Source: Hyphomicrobium sp.
GTDB taxonomy: Bacteria; Pseudomonadota; Alphaproteobacteria; Rhizobiales; Hyphomicrobiaceae
Length of the DNA: 64,000 nt
Direction: 5' to 3'
Assembly (NCBI GenBank): GCA_022844105.1
Contig: JALHMJ010000008.1
Span: 62,001 to 126,000 of the forward strand
The position numbers were made by a program, and so were the translations under genes. The notes beneath the pieces were generated by a model. The model saw only the letters and a list, made by a program, of their open reading frames with translations, was not told where the DNA came from and searched no databases. Below are positions 27,831 to 37,660 of this stretch, in pieces; within the stretch, counting starts at the first letter, position 1; every line of letters starts with the position of its first letter.

Positions 27831-28055
27831 CGCTGGTAGCCGATGAAATGAGTGTGTCAGAACCTCATTTGGATCGCGCGAAGACAGACGCGAAAAACCG
27901 CAGTACTTTGTTTACAACTCTCTAACGGTTTCCCTGTGCGGACATCACGCAATTACTAAGCAATACTATGTGGTCTTCGGCGGGGTGCTCTTTTCCTCAA
28001 TATTCTGAGCCAAGAAATTGTTGAATAACGCTGAGAACGAGTCTGGAACAGCGGA

Positions 28056-28457
28056 TTATCGCTGACTGTCTGCGAGAGCAATTTGCATGGCTATGGTTCG
28101 ACAATAGGTGCTGCTGCCTAAAGAAGCCGTATCCAGCTTATCCGCGAAGTCGGGCACCATCTGCGTGAAGCGCAGTCCTAGTCGGTTGCCACGCACCCAG
28201 GCGACAGTTGCGAACGCCGCTGAAGCATCGGGCCATTCAAAATAGACCGTTTCGCCGACTTCCAACATCAGCCCGTTGGCGATTTTGCACTGTGCCCCCG
28301 CCGCAGAGGCATCCGAGATTGTCCCGAACACTGTGCTGCGGGATGCACCAATCTTGCACAAAGCATCACAGGGTTGTCGACGATGAGCACGATCGTTTTC
28401 CCCTGCACGATTGTTATGCGTTCGACGTCCGATCGGTCGTTCCATTGCGACACTCAT
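28056..28457 (-). CDS. PilZ-domain protein
   Basis: From the chosen ATG the protein has 133 residues. GGAG lies 9 bases upstream, better than the ATG at 28523. The PilZ signature is present: a basic RAHRRQPCD element followed by ISDASAAGAQCKI (DxSxxG) and a strand ending GNRLGLRF. PilZ domains bind cyclic di-GMP. Position between fliK and ftcR suggests motility control by c-di-GMP, but this is inference. It diverges from ftcR. Confidence 0.8.
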   Translation of the reverse strand: MSVAMERPIGRRTHNNRAGENDRAHRRQPCDALCKIGASRSTVFGTISDASAAGAQCKIANGLMLEVGETVYFEWPDASAAFATVAWVRGNRLGLRFTQMVPDFADKLDTASLGSSTYCRTIAMQIALADSQR

Positions 28458-28679
28458 TTCCGCTCCACTTTCGTATTGAGGTCGATGTCGCAAGAACGCT
28501 GCCACGCCGATCAGATCGATCATCTATAAGACAAATGATAGCATTCGTCTTTTGATCTCTAATTGATGCATTGCTACAAATAATTGATTTCAATGACTTT
28601 TGTGGCTTCTGGGCGATCAGGCGTCGGACCCGTTGAAGTTACTCTCAGGTCAAGCTTATTGATTCGCATGGGGGGCATG

Positions 28680-29426
28680 ATGATCGTGCTGATTGAAACG
28701 CGTTTGTCCGTGGCAGAAGCATATTTGGACGGTCTTGAGAGGTTGGGCGTTGCTGGGCTGCTTCTCGAGCCAGCAGCATTTGCAAACTGGGTGGGGGCGT
28801 TGGGGCCGCAGGAATTCGCAGCCGTTGAGGCTGTGGTGGCCGGAGATTTCGTTGGTCGGGAAACGATCAGTCGTAAAACGGCCAAGCTTGGCGGTGTTCC
28901 GCTGGTGGCGCTGCTCGACAAGCGATCGTTGGAGGAAACCTTGTTGCTTTTCTCCGCGGGCTTCGATGACGTTATCGGAAAGCCAGTGCACGTACGCGAA
29001 ATTCTCGCACGTATCCACCGTATATCAGGCCGGCGTAAGTCAATACCTCGCGACGATACACTGAGTGATCTGCAGGTTTTTTGCGACGGCCGCGATCCAA
29101 TCGTAAGCGGAGAGACGCTGTGTCTGCCAAGGCGCGAGCGCCGAATTCTGGAATGCCTTGATCAGACTGAAGGCGCTTGGATCACCAAAACGCAGCTGTT
29201 CAATCGTGTCTACGGGGTGTTCAACGACCAGTATGACGAGAGCGTCATTGAAAGCCACATTTGCCGGCTTCGCCGCAGGCTGAAAATGGCGCTCGGATAT
29301 GATCCCGTCGAATCGCAACGCTATCTCGGTTACCGATTGAAACTTAAGAGCGGTGATTTGCCTGCGCCACGTGGTGCAAGCCCTACGCAAACGCGATTCG
29401 ATAGCATCGCCGAAGCAGTCGGTTGA
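28680..29426 (+). CDS. ftcR: Flagellar two-component-type regulator FtcR
   Basis: This 248-residue protein has an N-terminal pseudo-receiver and a C-terminal OmpR/PhoB-type winged helix (LPRRERRILECL, ITKTQLFNRVYGVFNDQYDE, SVIESHICRLRRRLKMALGY). The combined pattern, including GFDDVIGKPVHVREILARI, matches FtcR, the class-II flagellar activator of Brucella and rhizobia. The usual phospho-Asp is not obvious; the equivalent region reads VEAVVAGDF. The start at 28680 fits the MIV- start of relatives; ATGs at 28668 and 28677 are alternatives. It is immediately upstream of flgE. Confidence 0.87.
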   Translation: MIVLIETRLSVAEAYLDGLERLGVAGLLLEPAAFANWVGALGPQEFAAVEAVVAGDFVGRETISRKTAKLGGVPLVALLDKRSLEETLLLFSAGFDDVIGKPVHVREILARIHRISGRRKSIPRDDTLSDLQVFCDGRDPIVSGETLCLPRRERRILECLDQTEGAWITKTQLFNRVYGVFNDQYDESVIESHICRLRRRLKMALGYDPVESQRYLGYRLKLKSGDLPAPRGASPTQTRFDSIAEAVG

Positions 29427-29442
29427 TTCTTCGGGGCGACAA

Positions 29443-30696
29443 ATGAGCATTTATGGAACTATGCGAACCAGTGTTTCTGGGATGTCGGCTCAGGCTGATC
29501 GTCTGAGTACGATTGGTGATAACGTCGCCAACGTCTCGACGACTGGGTACAAAAGGGTATCGACGGAATTTTCGACCCTCATCCTGCAGGCGGTTGGGAC
29601 GAATTACGAATCCGGTTCGGTGGAAACGAATGTTCGGCGCGCGGTCTCTTCTCAGGGGACCTTCAACTACTCAAGCGCTGTCACGGATCTCGCGATTAAT
29701 GGGCAGGGGTTCTTCGTTGTTGAGGGCCCAGGCTCGGAAATTCTGCTGACGCGTGCTGGTGCCTTCACCCCGAATGGAGCGGGAGAACTTGTCAACTCCG
29801 CTGGCGCGAAGCTGATGGGATACAACCTCGAAAACTGGTCGGGCGGTGTCGTTGTCAATGGACCGGCAGGGCTGGAGCCGGTCCGCCTCAGTCAGCTCAG
29901 TTTGACGGCGATTCCATCGAATGCGGGTTCGCTGCTTGCCAATCTGCCCGCAGATGCGCCAGTAATTCCGGCGGCAAATGTGCCTTCGACAAACGCGGGG
30001 TCGGCCGATTATTCGGCGCGGACGTCGCTCGTGTCGTACGACGCGCTTGGCCGCGAGGTGACGCTGGACGTCTACTTCGCCAAGACCGCGCCGGAAACGT
30101 GGCAAGTCGCCGTGTTCGATCGGGCGACGGCCGCGTCTGGTGGGCCCTTCCCATACACAGCGCCGGCTCTTGCAACGACGACCTTGTCCTTCGACCCTGC
30201 CAATGGACGCCTATCCGGGGCGGGGGCTATCGCTGTTCCGGTGCCGGGTGGCTCGACCGTCGATCTTGATATGGCAGCCATGACGCAATACGCCGGAGAT
30301 TTCACGGTGGTGAACGGGGAGATCAATGGAACAGCGGCCGTTCCGGTTTCCAAGTTCGAAATGTCGAACGATGGCGTTCTTGTGGCTGTTTATGGGAATG
30401 GGTCGCGCGTTCCGATTTTCCAGGTTCCGTTGGCGCGGGTGAATAGTCCAGACAATCTCGCTGCGGTGTCCGGCAATACATTTTTGCCGAGTTCGACCTC
30501 GGGAGATATGCAAATAGGTCTTGCAGGCGACGCTGGTCTTGGCTCGATCCTCTCGGGTGCACTCGAGCAGTCGACCGTTGATATAGCCGGTGAAATGACG
30601 GCGATGATCGAAGCGCAGCGCAATTACACGGCCAATTCCCGCGTGTTCCAGACGGGAGCCGATCTCGCGGAAGTGGCTGTGAACTTGCGCGGCTGA
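29443..30696 (+). CDS. flgE: Flagellar hook protein FlgE
   Basis: This 417-residue protein begins MSIYGTMRTSVSGMSAQADR and has IGDNVANVSTTGYKRVSTEF, the hook core (AVTDLAINGQGFFVVEGPGS) and the C-terminal ALEQSTVDIAGEMTAMIEAQ with RNYTANSRVFQT. It is the exported hook subunit. The ATG at 29443 follows ftcR by 16 bases; an upstream in-frame extension into ftcR is rejected. It opens the hook/filament-junction series. Confidence 0.96.
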   Translation: MSIYGTMRTSVSGMSAQADRLSTIGDNVANVSTTGYKRVSTEFSTLILQAVGTNYESGSVETNVRRAVSSQGTFNYSSAVTDLAINGQGFFVVEGPGSEILLTRAGAFTPNGAGELVNSAGAKLMGYNLENWSGGVVVNGPAGLEPVRLSQLSLTAIPSNAGSLLANLPADAPVIPAANVPSTNAGSADYSARTSLVSYDALGREVTLDVYFAKTAPETWQVAVFDRATAASGGPFPYTAPALATTTLSFDPANGRLSGAGAIAVPVPGGSTVDLDMAAMTQYAGDFTVVNGEINGTAAVPVSKFEMSNDGVLVAVYGNGSRVPIFQVPLARVNSPDNLAAVSGNTFLPSSTSGDMQIGLAGDAGLGSILSGALEQSTVDIAGEMTAMIEAQRNYTANSRVFQTGADLAEVAVNLRG

Positions 30697-30727
30697 CGCT
30701 GCCAATTAAAGGCGGGGGAACAATCTG

Positions 30728-32197
30728 ATGTCGCTCGGGTCGGCTTGGTCGATTGGTCTTTCCGGTCTCTCGACGGCTTCCGATCAGATGGCATTGGTGT
30801 CGCGAAACGTTGCGCGCGCCGGAGATTCGAACGCCTCCCGAAAAGTCGGCGAACAGGTGACGATCGGCACGGGAGCCGTGCGACTGGCGGTCGTGGGGCG
30901 CGTCGACGATCCGATTCTGCTTGAAGGACTGCTATCGGCCAGATCCGACCATAGCGGAGAAAGCGTCACGTCGAGTGCGCTCGATCGGCTCCACGCCGTC
31001 GTCATGGATCCAGAGCTCAAGCGTTCGCCTGCATCGTTGATTTCGGTGCTCGAAAGTAACATCCGCCTTTTGGCAAATGATCCAGCTAATCGCGCGGCCG
31101 GCTTACAAGTGTTGGATTCGGCTCACGGCATTTCGGATGCGCTCAACTCTGCAAGTGCCGTTATCAGCAGTGTCCGCTCGGACGCTGATCGGGCAATTGC
31201 CGATAGCGTCCAATCTCTAAACTCGGCGCTCAGGGAATTGGAGTCCGTCAATCGGCAAATTGTGTCGTCGCCACCGCAAGCCGATACCACGGATCAATTG
31301 GATAAACGCGACGCAATACTCAAAACGTTGGCCGATTACGTGGGCGTGCGGGTCGTGCCGCGAGGGGCTAGCGACATTACTGTCTATACCGATGGTGGGG
31401 TTGTGTTGTTCGAGACGTCCGCGCGCGCCGTAACGTTCACACCAAGTGGAGGACTGGGGCCGGGGGTTAGCGGAAGTTCGGTGACGATAGACGGTGTCGA
31501 TGTGACCGGGCCTGGTGCGGTCATGCCGTTACGGTCCGGCAGCATCGTTGCCCAAGTCAATATCCGCGACAGCGTTGCGCCAACGTTTCAAACGCAAATC
31601 GACGAGATCGCTCGTGGCTTGATCGAGGCCTTCGCGGACGCGGACCGAAGCGGCGGCGGCAAACCTGACATTCCAGGTCTGTTCACGTGGGTTGGCGGCG
31701 CGGTTCCTCCGACCGGCGCAGCAGTCCCGGGTCTGGCGGCAAGAATAGCGGTCAATTCACAGATTGATCCGGGGCAGGGTGGCAGCCTCAATTATCTGCG
31801 AGACGGTGGAGCATCGGCGCCGGCAGACCCCAACTACAATGCCAATCCATCTGGGGCATCGGGCTTTTCCGGCCGGCTGCTGGAGCTTGTGGCGAACCTG
31901 AGTTCGACACGCGCTTTCGACCCTGCCAGTGAATTGCGCCCGGGATCAAGCCTCAAGGATTTTTCGTCCCAGAGCGTCGGCTGGATCGACGAACTGCGGC
32001 AGACGTCGACGTCCCAACTTGAGGTCCGCACCGTAATCAAAGATCGCTCCAGCGAAAGTCTTCTCAGCGTCACCGGAGTTAATCTAGATCAGGAAATGGC
32101 CGATTTACTGCGGTTCGAACAGTCCTTTCAGGCATCGAGCCGGCTCATCGCCACGATTGACCAGATGTTGAAATCCATCCTGGAGGTTGCGCGCTAG
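30728..32197 (+). CDS. flgK: Hook-filament junction protein FlgK
   Basis: This 489-residue protein has the N-terminal pattern WSIGLSGLSTASDQMALVSR with NVARAGDSNASR, a middle part with LDKRDAILKTLADYVGVRVV, and a C-terminus VTGVNLDQEMADLLRFEQSF followed by QASSRLIATIDQMLKSIL. It is the first hook-associated protein. flgL follows after two bases. Confidence 0.95.
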   Translation: MSLGSAWSIGLSGLSTASDQMALVSRNVARAGDSNASRKVGEQVTIGTGAVRLAVVGRVDDPILLEGLLSARSDHSGESVTSSALDRLHAVVMDPELKRSPASLISVLESNIRLLANDPANRAAGLQVLDSAHGISDALNSASAVISSVRSDADRAIADSVQSLNSALRELESVNRQIVSSPPQADTTDQLDKRDAILKTLADYVGVRVVPRGASDITVYTDGGVVLFETSARAVTFTPSGGLGPGVSGSSVTIDGVDVTGPGAVMPLRSGSIVAQVNIRDSVAPTFQTQIDEIARGLIEAFADADRSGGGKPDIPGLFTWVGGAVPPTGAAVPGLAARIAVNSQIDPGQGGSLNYLRDGGASAPADPNYNANPSGASGFSGRLLELVANLSSTRAFDPASELRPGSSLKDFSSQSVGWIDELRQTSTSQLEVRTVIKDRSSESLLSVTGVNLDQEMADLLRFEQSFQASSRLIATIDQMLKSILEVAR

Positions 32198-32199
32198 CC

Positions 32200-33252
32200 A
32201 TGGTGACAACTCCGCTCTCGACGCTCACATCGGCTGGCAGTTCGCTCGCATCTCACATTCGTCGAACGCAAGGGGAAGCCGTGAAGATCCAGGCGGAGGT
32301 GGCCAGCCGTCGTCTGTATGACGTTGGCGTGTCGCTTGGATACGGCACAGAATCGCTCGTGAGTTTCCGGCAAGAGATTGAGACCATTGAGCGGACAGTA
32401 GACGTCAACCATCAGCTCGCATCAAGGCTCGACGCATCTCAGGCTGCGCTCGACAACATGATGTCCAATGCCAACGGCTTTTTCTCGGCTTTGATGTCCG
32501 CACGGGGGGATCCGCGCGCTGCGGGGATACTAGCCGACCAAGCCAAGGTTGCCCTGAACGCATTTGTCAATGCAGCCAACACCAACTTCGGCGGAGTATT
32601 TCTTTTCTCGGGCATCCAGACTGAGGACGCGCCCTTTGAAGATTACTTCGCCGCTCCCCCTCCCTCGTCGCGTGCCGCTATGTCTGGCGCATTCTCGGCT
32701 GAGTTCGGAGTTTCGAGCACAGACCCCGCAGTGGAAAACATCTCCGTAAGTTCCATGCAGGCGTTCATGGATAATACTTTTGCGACGCTGTTTGCGGACC
32801 CGAATTGGGCCACCAACTGGTCGGCTGCAAGCTCGGAGGGGACAACGAGCTTGATTTCTGAAAACCGCACTTTGACGAGCTCGGTTTCCGCCAACAGTGA
32901 GGCCTTCCGCTCAATGATGTCGGCGTTTGTTCTTGTCGCCGATGCGGGACTGAGCGGGTTGAACGACGCGACGTTCGAGGCGGTGGTTGATCATGCTGCC
33001 AAGTCACTGGGTAAAGGAGTTGCGTTAATGAGCGAGCTCCAGGGCAAACTGGGCACAGTACAGCAACAGGTTCAGACGGCCACTGAGACAATGTCGGTTC
33101 GGTCAAACATCTTGAACGAGTTCGTGGGCCGTGCAGAAGGCGTCGATATTTCAGAGCTATCCGTGCGGCTGAATTCCCTGCTCAACCAGCTTGAGGCTAC
33201 TTATGCAGTTACGGGCCGACTCGGGAGACTCAGTTTGCTGGATGCGCTTTGA
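32200..33252 (+). CDS. flgL: Hook-filament junction protein FlgL
   Basis: This 350-residue flagellin-like protein has the segment NNMMSNANGFFSALMSARGD-like (here LDNMMSNANGFFSALMSARG), FGGVFLFSGIQTEDAPFEDY and a C-terminal ELSVRLNSLLNQLEATYAVT helix. It joins hook and filament. Flanking flgK and flaF confirm it. Confidence 0.92.
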   Translation: MVTTPLSTLTSAGSSLASHIRRTQGEAVKIQAEVASRRLYDVGVSLGYGTESLVSFRQEIETIERTVDVNHQLASRLDASQAALDNMMSNANGFFSALMSARGDPRAAGILADQAKVALNAFVNAANTNFGGVFLFSGIQTEDAPFEDYFAAPPPSSRAAMSGAFSAEFGVSSTDPAVENISVSSMQAFMDNTFATLFADPNWATNWSAASSEGTTSLISENRTLTSSVSANSEAFRSMMSAFVLVADAGLSGLNDATFEAVVDHAAKSLGKGVALMSELQGKLGTVQQQVQTATETMSVRSNILNEFVGRAEGVDISELSVRLNSLLNQLEATYAVTGRLGRLSLLDAL

Positions 33253-33297
33253 ACAGCGCCTGGCTCCACGTGCTAGCGGATTTACGGAGGCTCGATA

Positions 33298-33648
33298 ATG
33301 TACAAGTTCGCCTATTCCGAGGCTGTGGCTGAGAGCTCGCAAGAGAACCGAGAGTCCGAGCGCGCTGTACTTCTGGAATCTGTCGCGTTGATGGAGGCTG
33401 CTGAAAAGGCGGGAGCGAAGTCGCGCGAAGCGGTCGAGGCAACGTACTTCGTGACAAAGCTCTGGTGCCACCTCATCGAGGATCTTGGCAGTCCCGAGAA
33501 CGCACTTAAGCAAGAACTGCGCGCAAAGCTGATATCGATCGGCTTTTTTCTCATCAAAGCATCCGACGAAATTCGCTCCGGTGAGCGCCGCAGCTTTCTA
33601 GGGATGATCCAAATAACGAACAGCATTGCAGATGGATTGAAGCGATGA
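33298..33648 (+). CDS. flaF: Flagellin biosynthesis regulator FlaF
   Basis: This 116-residue protein has the FlaF pattern ESRESERAVLLESVALMEAA-like start (here ENRESERAVLLESVALMEAA) and NALKQELRAKLISIGFFLIK in the second half. In Caulobacter and rhizobia, FlaF promotes flagellin synthesis or export and opposes or balances FlbT. A good AGG ribosome site precedes the ATG. It overlaps flbT by 4 bases. Confidence 0.9.
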   Translation: MYKFAYSEAVAESSQENRESERAVLLESVALMEAAEKAGAKSREAVEATYFVTKLWCHLIEDLGSPENALKQELRAKLISIGFFLIKASDEIRSGERRSFLGMIQITNSIADGLKR

Positions 33649-34100
33649 CAGTGCTCAAGATCTCCCTCAAGGCCGGCGAACGGATTTTTGTGAATGGAGC
33701 TGTTTTGAAGGCGGATCGAAAAGTCACGCTGGAATTTCTCAACACTGTTACATTTCTGCTCAATCAGCACGTGCTGACTCCCGAGGATACCAAGACACCG
33801 CTACGACAACTCTACTTCATGATTCAAACGGCCATCATCGATCCAAAGATTGCGGGTGCAGCGCTCGAAATGGCTGACCATTCGGTCAGGATGCTGCGGT
33901 CTACATTCGAGAACAAAGAAATTTTAGCCAATCTCGAAGTCGTGCAGGGCTATTTGCAGCGTGGGCGGAATTTTGATTGTCTGCGCATCATCCGCAAACT
34001 TTTTCCCATGGAAGATCTGATCATCGCCGGCCAGCCGCTGCCGTGTGCAGAGGAAGCGTCCGCAACTTCCCCGAAAGCTATGGTGGCTTCATGTCGATAG
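33645..34100 (+). CDS. flbT: Flagellin post-transcriptional regulator FlbT
   Basis: This 151-residue protein has the FlbT signature SLKAGERIFVNGAVLKADRK near the N-terminus and VVQGYLQRGRNFDCLRIIRK with LFPMEDLI in the second half. In Caulobacter it binds the flagellin mRNA 5' UTR and lowers its stability; in Brucella it acts positively. The structured leaders before both flagellin genes here are likely targets. It overlaps flgD by 10 bases. Confidence 0.92.
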   Translation: MTVLKISLKAGERIFVNGAVLKADRKVTLEFLNTVTFLLNQHVLTPEDTKTPLRQLYFMIQTAIIDPKIAGAALEMADHSVRMLRSTFENKEILANLEVVQGYLQRGRNFDCLRIIRKLFPMEDLIIAGQPLPCAEEASATSPKAMVASCR

Positions 34101-34501
34101 GCGCAGTTTCAGGAACGGCAGGCGTCAATTCGACGGCGCAAGATGCCAAGGATAGCACTGGGCTTAATCTCGGTTACGACGCCTTCGTCAAGCTGCTTTT
34201 GGCGCAGCTGAAGAACCAGGATCCCACCAAGCCGTTGGATGCGACAGAGTATGTATCGCAGCTCGCGACATTGTCACAGCTCGAGCAGACGATAAAGCAG
34301 AGCGACAAGCTCGACGAACTGCTGACGCGCACTTCTTATTCTCAGGCAGCTTCGATTGTTGGCATGCGGCTCACGGATCGGTCGCAGGACGTTTCCGGGG
34401 TGGTGTCGTCGGTGCAAATCCTGTCGGACGGGATCTGGGCTACTCTTGAGGATGCGACCGCGGTGCGGCTAGGAGAGGGCGTCGTCCTCAGCAAGCAATG
34501 A
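34091..34501 (+). CDS. flgD: Hook-cap protein FlgD
   Basis: From ATG 34091 the protein has 136 residues, with the conserved FlgD N-terminal motif GYDAFVKLLLAQLKNQDPTK and PLDATEYVSQLATLSQLEQT. It is a short FlgD of the rhizobial kind without the large C-terminal beta domain. It is the scaffold for hook assembly. It overlaps flbT by 10 bases and fliQ by 4 bases. Confidence 0.93.
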   Translation: MSIGAVSGTAGVNSTAQDAKDSTGLNLGYDAFVKLLLAQLKNQDPTKPLDATEYVSQLATLSQLEQTIKQSDKLDELLTRTSYSQAASIVGMRLTDRSQDVSGVVSSVQILSDGIWATLEDATAVRLGEGVVLSKQ

Positions 34502-34767
34502 ATGCTGTCGATGCCAACGAGCTGGTCCAGCTCGCAATCTGGACGACTCTATTGATAAGTGCGCCGGTGGTCGCGGCCGTGATGACCGTTGGCCTTGTGA
34601 TTTCGGTTCTACAGGCCTTGACGCAAATTCAGGAAGTGACGCTCACATTTGTTCCCAAGATCATTTTAGCGCTTCTCATGCTTGTGGTGACGGCACCCTA
34701 CATGGGAGGGCAATTGGGGATGTTTGCCGATCGCGTCTACGGCATGATTGGCGCTGTTGTCAGGTAA
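34498..34767 (+). CDS. fliQ: Export-gate protein FliQ
   Basis: This 89-residue protein has two membrane helices (LAIWTTLLISAPVVAAVMTV and VPKIILALLMLVVTAPYMGG) with the FliQ motif VISVLQALTQIQEVTLTFVP between them. It is a core export-gate subunit with FliP and FliR. It overlaps flgD by 4 bases; flhA follows after 47 bases. Confidence 0.95.
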   Translation: MNAVDANELVQLAIWTTLLISAPVVAAVMTVGLVISVLQALTQIQEVTLTFVPKIILALLMLVVTAPYMGGQLGMFADRVYGMIGAVVR

Positions 34768-34814
34768 ATGTCCGCACAATTCGCGAATAATACCGCAATT
34801 TCGGAGTGGGTTCT

Positions 34815-36902
34815 ATGACGGGGCTGGTTCGGCTCGATGAGCAGCGCAGCGTTACCGCATTTGGTAATGACACCCTCTTCGCGCTCGGTATCGTCGTCAT
34901 CCTCACCATTCTCTTCCTGCCACTTCCGCCGTTTCTGATCGATGTCGGCCTGGCATTTTCCATTTCGCTATCGGTCGTCGTATTGATGGTGGCGCTCTGG
35001 ATTTCCCGGCCGTTGGATTTCACGGCATTTCCGATAATCCTTCTCATCGCGACAATGTTGCGGCTGGCGCTCAACATCGCAACCACACGCCTCATTCTTT
35101 CGAAGGGTTATGAGGGGCCGGACGCCGCCGGCCATGTGATCGAGGGATTTGCGAACTTTGTCATGGGCGGCGACTTCGTCATCGGAGTCATTATATTTCT
35201 GATCCTCGTCACGGTGAATTTCATCGTCATTACCAAAGGTGCTACGCGCATTGCCGAAGTCGGAGCCCGCTTCTCCCTGGATGCAATGCCCGGAAAACAG
35301 ATGGCGATCGATGCAGACCTTTCTGCAGGCCTGATTACGGAAGAGGACGCGCGGCGCCGCCGCCGCGACGTGGAAGACGAAAGCGCCTTTTATGGAGCTA
35401 TGGACGGGGCCTCAAAGTTTGTTCGCGGCGATGCGATCGCGGGACTTATCATTACCGCGATCAACATCGTTGGAGGCGTGCTGATCGGCGTGATGCGTCA
35501 CGAGCTGACGGTCTCTCAATCGCTTGACATCTTCATGCGGCTTTCAATCGGTGACGGCCTCGTCACTCAGATTCCGGCCCTGGTCATCTCCTTGGCGGCA
35601 GGCCTCATCGTTTCAAAAGGCGGTTCGCGTGAATCAGCTGAGAAAGCCGTTTTCGGCCAGATCGGCGCGCAACCGCGCGCACTTCTAATCGCTGGAGTCG
35701 TCGTTGCGGCGCTGGCATTGGCCCCTGGTCTGCCTATCGCCCCATTTTTACTGCTGAGCCTTGCTTTGATTTCTTATGGAGTGATTGTTCCAGGCAGGAG
35801 GGACGCTGCCGAGAAACTCGCTCGAGAAGACGAAGCCAGAAAGTCCGCAAATGCCGCGAGTGAAGGATTGGCGACCAGGGAAACTCTGCGTCCGGCTGAA
35901 ATCGAGCTCGTGTTGGGTCGACAGACCGCGGGCCTTTTCATGCAGAACAGCAATGAGATCGCGGTGCGCGTATCACGAATTCGTCGCAAATTTGCGACGG
36001 AATACGGCTTTGTTATCCCAGAAGTGAAGATTTCAGATGATGTCGCGATTGCACCCAAGTCGTACCATATCAAAATTCACGGAACGATAGTCACAACCGG
36101 GGAACTGAGGCCAGGAGAGGTTCTCGTCGTTTACGGTTCTGGAAACAGACCAAACTTTCCAGGCGATCTTGTCAGTGAACCAGCCTTCGGCATGCCGGCA
36201 ATGTGGGTGCCGGAAATGTATTCCGTGGGATTGCGCCAAGCCGGATTTGCTCCGGTCGACAACGCCTCCGTACTTCTCACCCATTTGGCGGAGGTGGCGC
36301 GAGTTCATCTTGCGCAACTTTTCTCATTCAGGGATTTGCGTTTTCTCATCGAGCGGCTTGATCCGGATTACCGTAAACTGGTTGACGAGATCAGCCCCAG
36401 CCAGATTTCCAATTCAGGTCTGCAGACCGTACTCAGGGCTCTTCTCTCCGAGCGCGTATCGATCCGGAGCTTCCATCTCATCATTGAGGCCGTTGCTGAA
36501 ATTGCTCCGTTTACCCGCAAGGCGGAGGCCATTGCCGAGCATGTTCGGTCGCGTATTGCGCAGCAAATCTGTGGTGACTTGGCAGATGGAAATCACATCA
36601 AAGTCGTGCGCCTGAGCAGCCGATGGGAGGTTGCGTTTCATCAGGCCTTGCGTCGCGATTCAAAGGGAGAGATTTTGGAATTTGATCTCGATCCCAGGAT
36701 GGTGGAAAGCTTCAGCGCAGAGTGCAGCACCGTCGTACAATCCAACATAGATGCCGGCCACCGCTTCGCTATCGTCTGCGGTGGGGAAATCAGGCCATTT
36801 GTGCGGTTGGTTGTTGAGCGCATGTTCCCGACGATGAGTGTTCTGTCTCATACAGAAATTGGTCGGACAACAGCCGTTGCGACTTTGGGCACGATCGCAT
36901 GA
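34815..36902 (+). CDS. flhA: Export-gate protein FlhA
   Basis: This 695-residue protein has about eight N-terminal membrane helices, the FHIPEP-family loop (RFSLDAMPGKQMAIDADLSA, then GLITEEDARRRRRDVEDESA) and a cytoplasmic C-terminal substrate-binding domain. It forms the nonameric export ring and proton-driven gate. ATG 34815 has GGAG eight bases upstream, so it is preferred over the in-frame GTG at 34806. It overlaps fliR by 4 bases. Confidence 0.97.
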   Translation: MTGLVRLDEQRSVTAFGNDTLFALGIVVILTILFLPLPPFLIDVGLAFSISLSVVVLMVALWISRPLDFTAFPIILLIATMLRLALNIATTRLILSKGYEGPDAAGHVIEGFANFVMGGDFVIGVIIFLILVTVNFIVITKGATRIAEVGARFSLDAMPGKQMAIDADLSAGLITEEDARRRRRDVEDESAFYGAMDGASKFVRGDAIAGLIITAINIVGGVLIGVMRHELTVSQSLDIFMRLSIGDGLVTQIPALVISLAAGLIVSKGGSRESAEKAVFGQIGAQPRALLIAGVVVAALALAPGLPIAPFLLLSLALISYGVIVPGRRDAAEKLAREDEARKSANAASEGLATRETLRPAEIELVLGRQTAGLFMQNSNEIAVRVSRIRRKFATEYGFVIPEVKISDDVAIAPKSYHIKIHGTIVTTGELRPGEVLVVYGSGNRPNFPGDLVSEPAFGMPAMWVPEMYSVGLRQAGFAPVDNASVLLTHLAEVARVHLAQLFSFRDLRFLIERLDPDYRKLVDEISPSQISNSGLQTVLRALLSERVSIRSFHLIIEAVAEIAPFTRKAEAIAEHVRSRIAQQICGDLADGNHIKVVRLSSRWEVAFHQALRRDSKGEILEFDLDPRMVESFSAECSTVVQSNIDAGHRFAIVCGGEIRPFVRLVVERMFPTMSVLSHTEIGRTTAVATLGTIA

Positions 36903-37654
36903 TCGATGTCGTGCAGGTCTGGATCACGGTCGGTTTGATTGTGATGGTGCGTGTGTCGGCGTTTTTTTCCATCTTGCCATTTTTTGCGGTCGCACGCGTT
37001 CCCGCGACAATCCGGGTCTATCTCGCCATCTCCGTTTCATTCGCGTTGACACCGCTTCTCTTCGATGCTGTGCAGTCAAGAATCTCGACGCTGGGTGAGG
37101 GAGAATTAATGGCGGTCGTTGCGAGCGAGGTCGCAATCGGCTTGTTCCTTGGCTTTCTCGTTCGAGTCTTCTTCCTTGCGGTGGCGTTCGTCGCCGAGTT
37201 TATCAGCCAGCAACTCGGATTCATAGGAATGTTTGTTCCAAGCATCGCTGAAGGCGAGCTGATGAACCCGCTGGCCGATCTCGTGGTCCTCTTCACGGTG
37301 GTGCTATTCTTGATCTCTGATCTCCACCTCGTGTTGATACGGGCGCTCGTGACGTCCTACGATGTGGTGCAAGTGGCGTCGGGTCTAGACTTGTCTGTCG
37401 CGATTGACGCGCTCTCCATTCGCATGTCCACGGTGTTCCTCTGGAGTCTGCAGTTGGCGGCGCCGTTTGTCCTCTACGTTACAGTCTGCAATTTTCTTCT
37501 AGGGCTCGCAAATCGGCTTGTCCCGCAAGTTCCCGTTCAATTTGTAATGGCGCCCGCTATTCTCATCGGAGGGCTCGCGCTGGCGTTATTCGTTTTGACC
37601 CTGGCGGCAGAGCGGCTGATCGAGAGGTTCACGATCGGTGCTTTTGGAATCTAG
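36899..37654 (+). CDS. fliR: Export-gate protein FliR
   Basis: This 251-residue membrane protein has six predicted helices and FliR motifs such as VRVSAFFSILPFFAVARVPA, FISQQLGFIGMFVPSIAEGE and QVPVQFVMAPAILIGGLALA. It completes the FliP-FliQ-FliR gate. It is coupled to flhA by a 4-base overlap; a small gene follows after six bases. Confidence 0.94.
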   Translation: MIDVVQVWITVGLIVMVRVSAFFSILPFFAVARVPATIRVYLAISVSFALTPLLFDAVQSRISTLGEGELMAVVASEVAIGLFLGFLVRVFFLAVAFVAEFISQQLGFIGMFVPSIAEGELMNPLADLVVLFTVVLFLISDLHLVLIRALVTSYDVVQVASGLDLSVAIDALSIRMSTVFLWSLQLAAPFVLYVTVCNFLLGLANRLVPQVPVQFVMAPAILIGGLALALFVLTLAAERLIERFTIGAFGI

Positions 37655-37660
37655 GAACCG

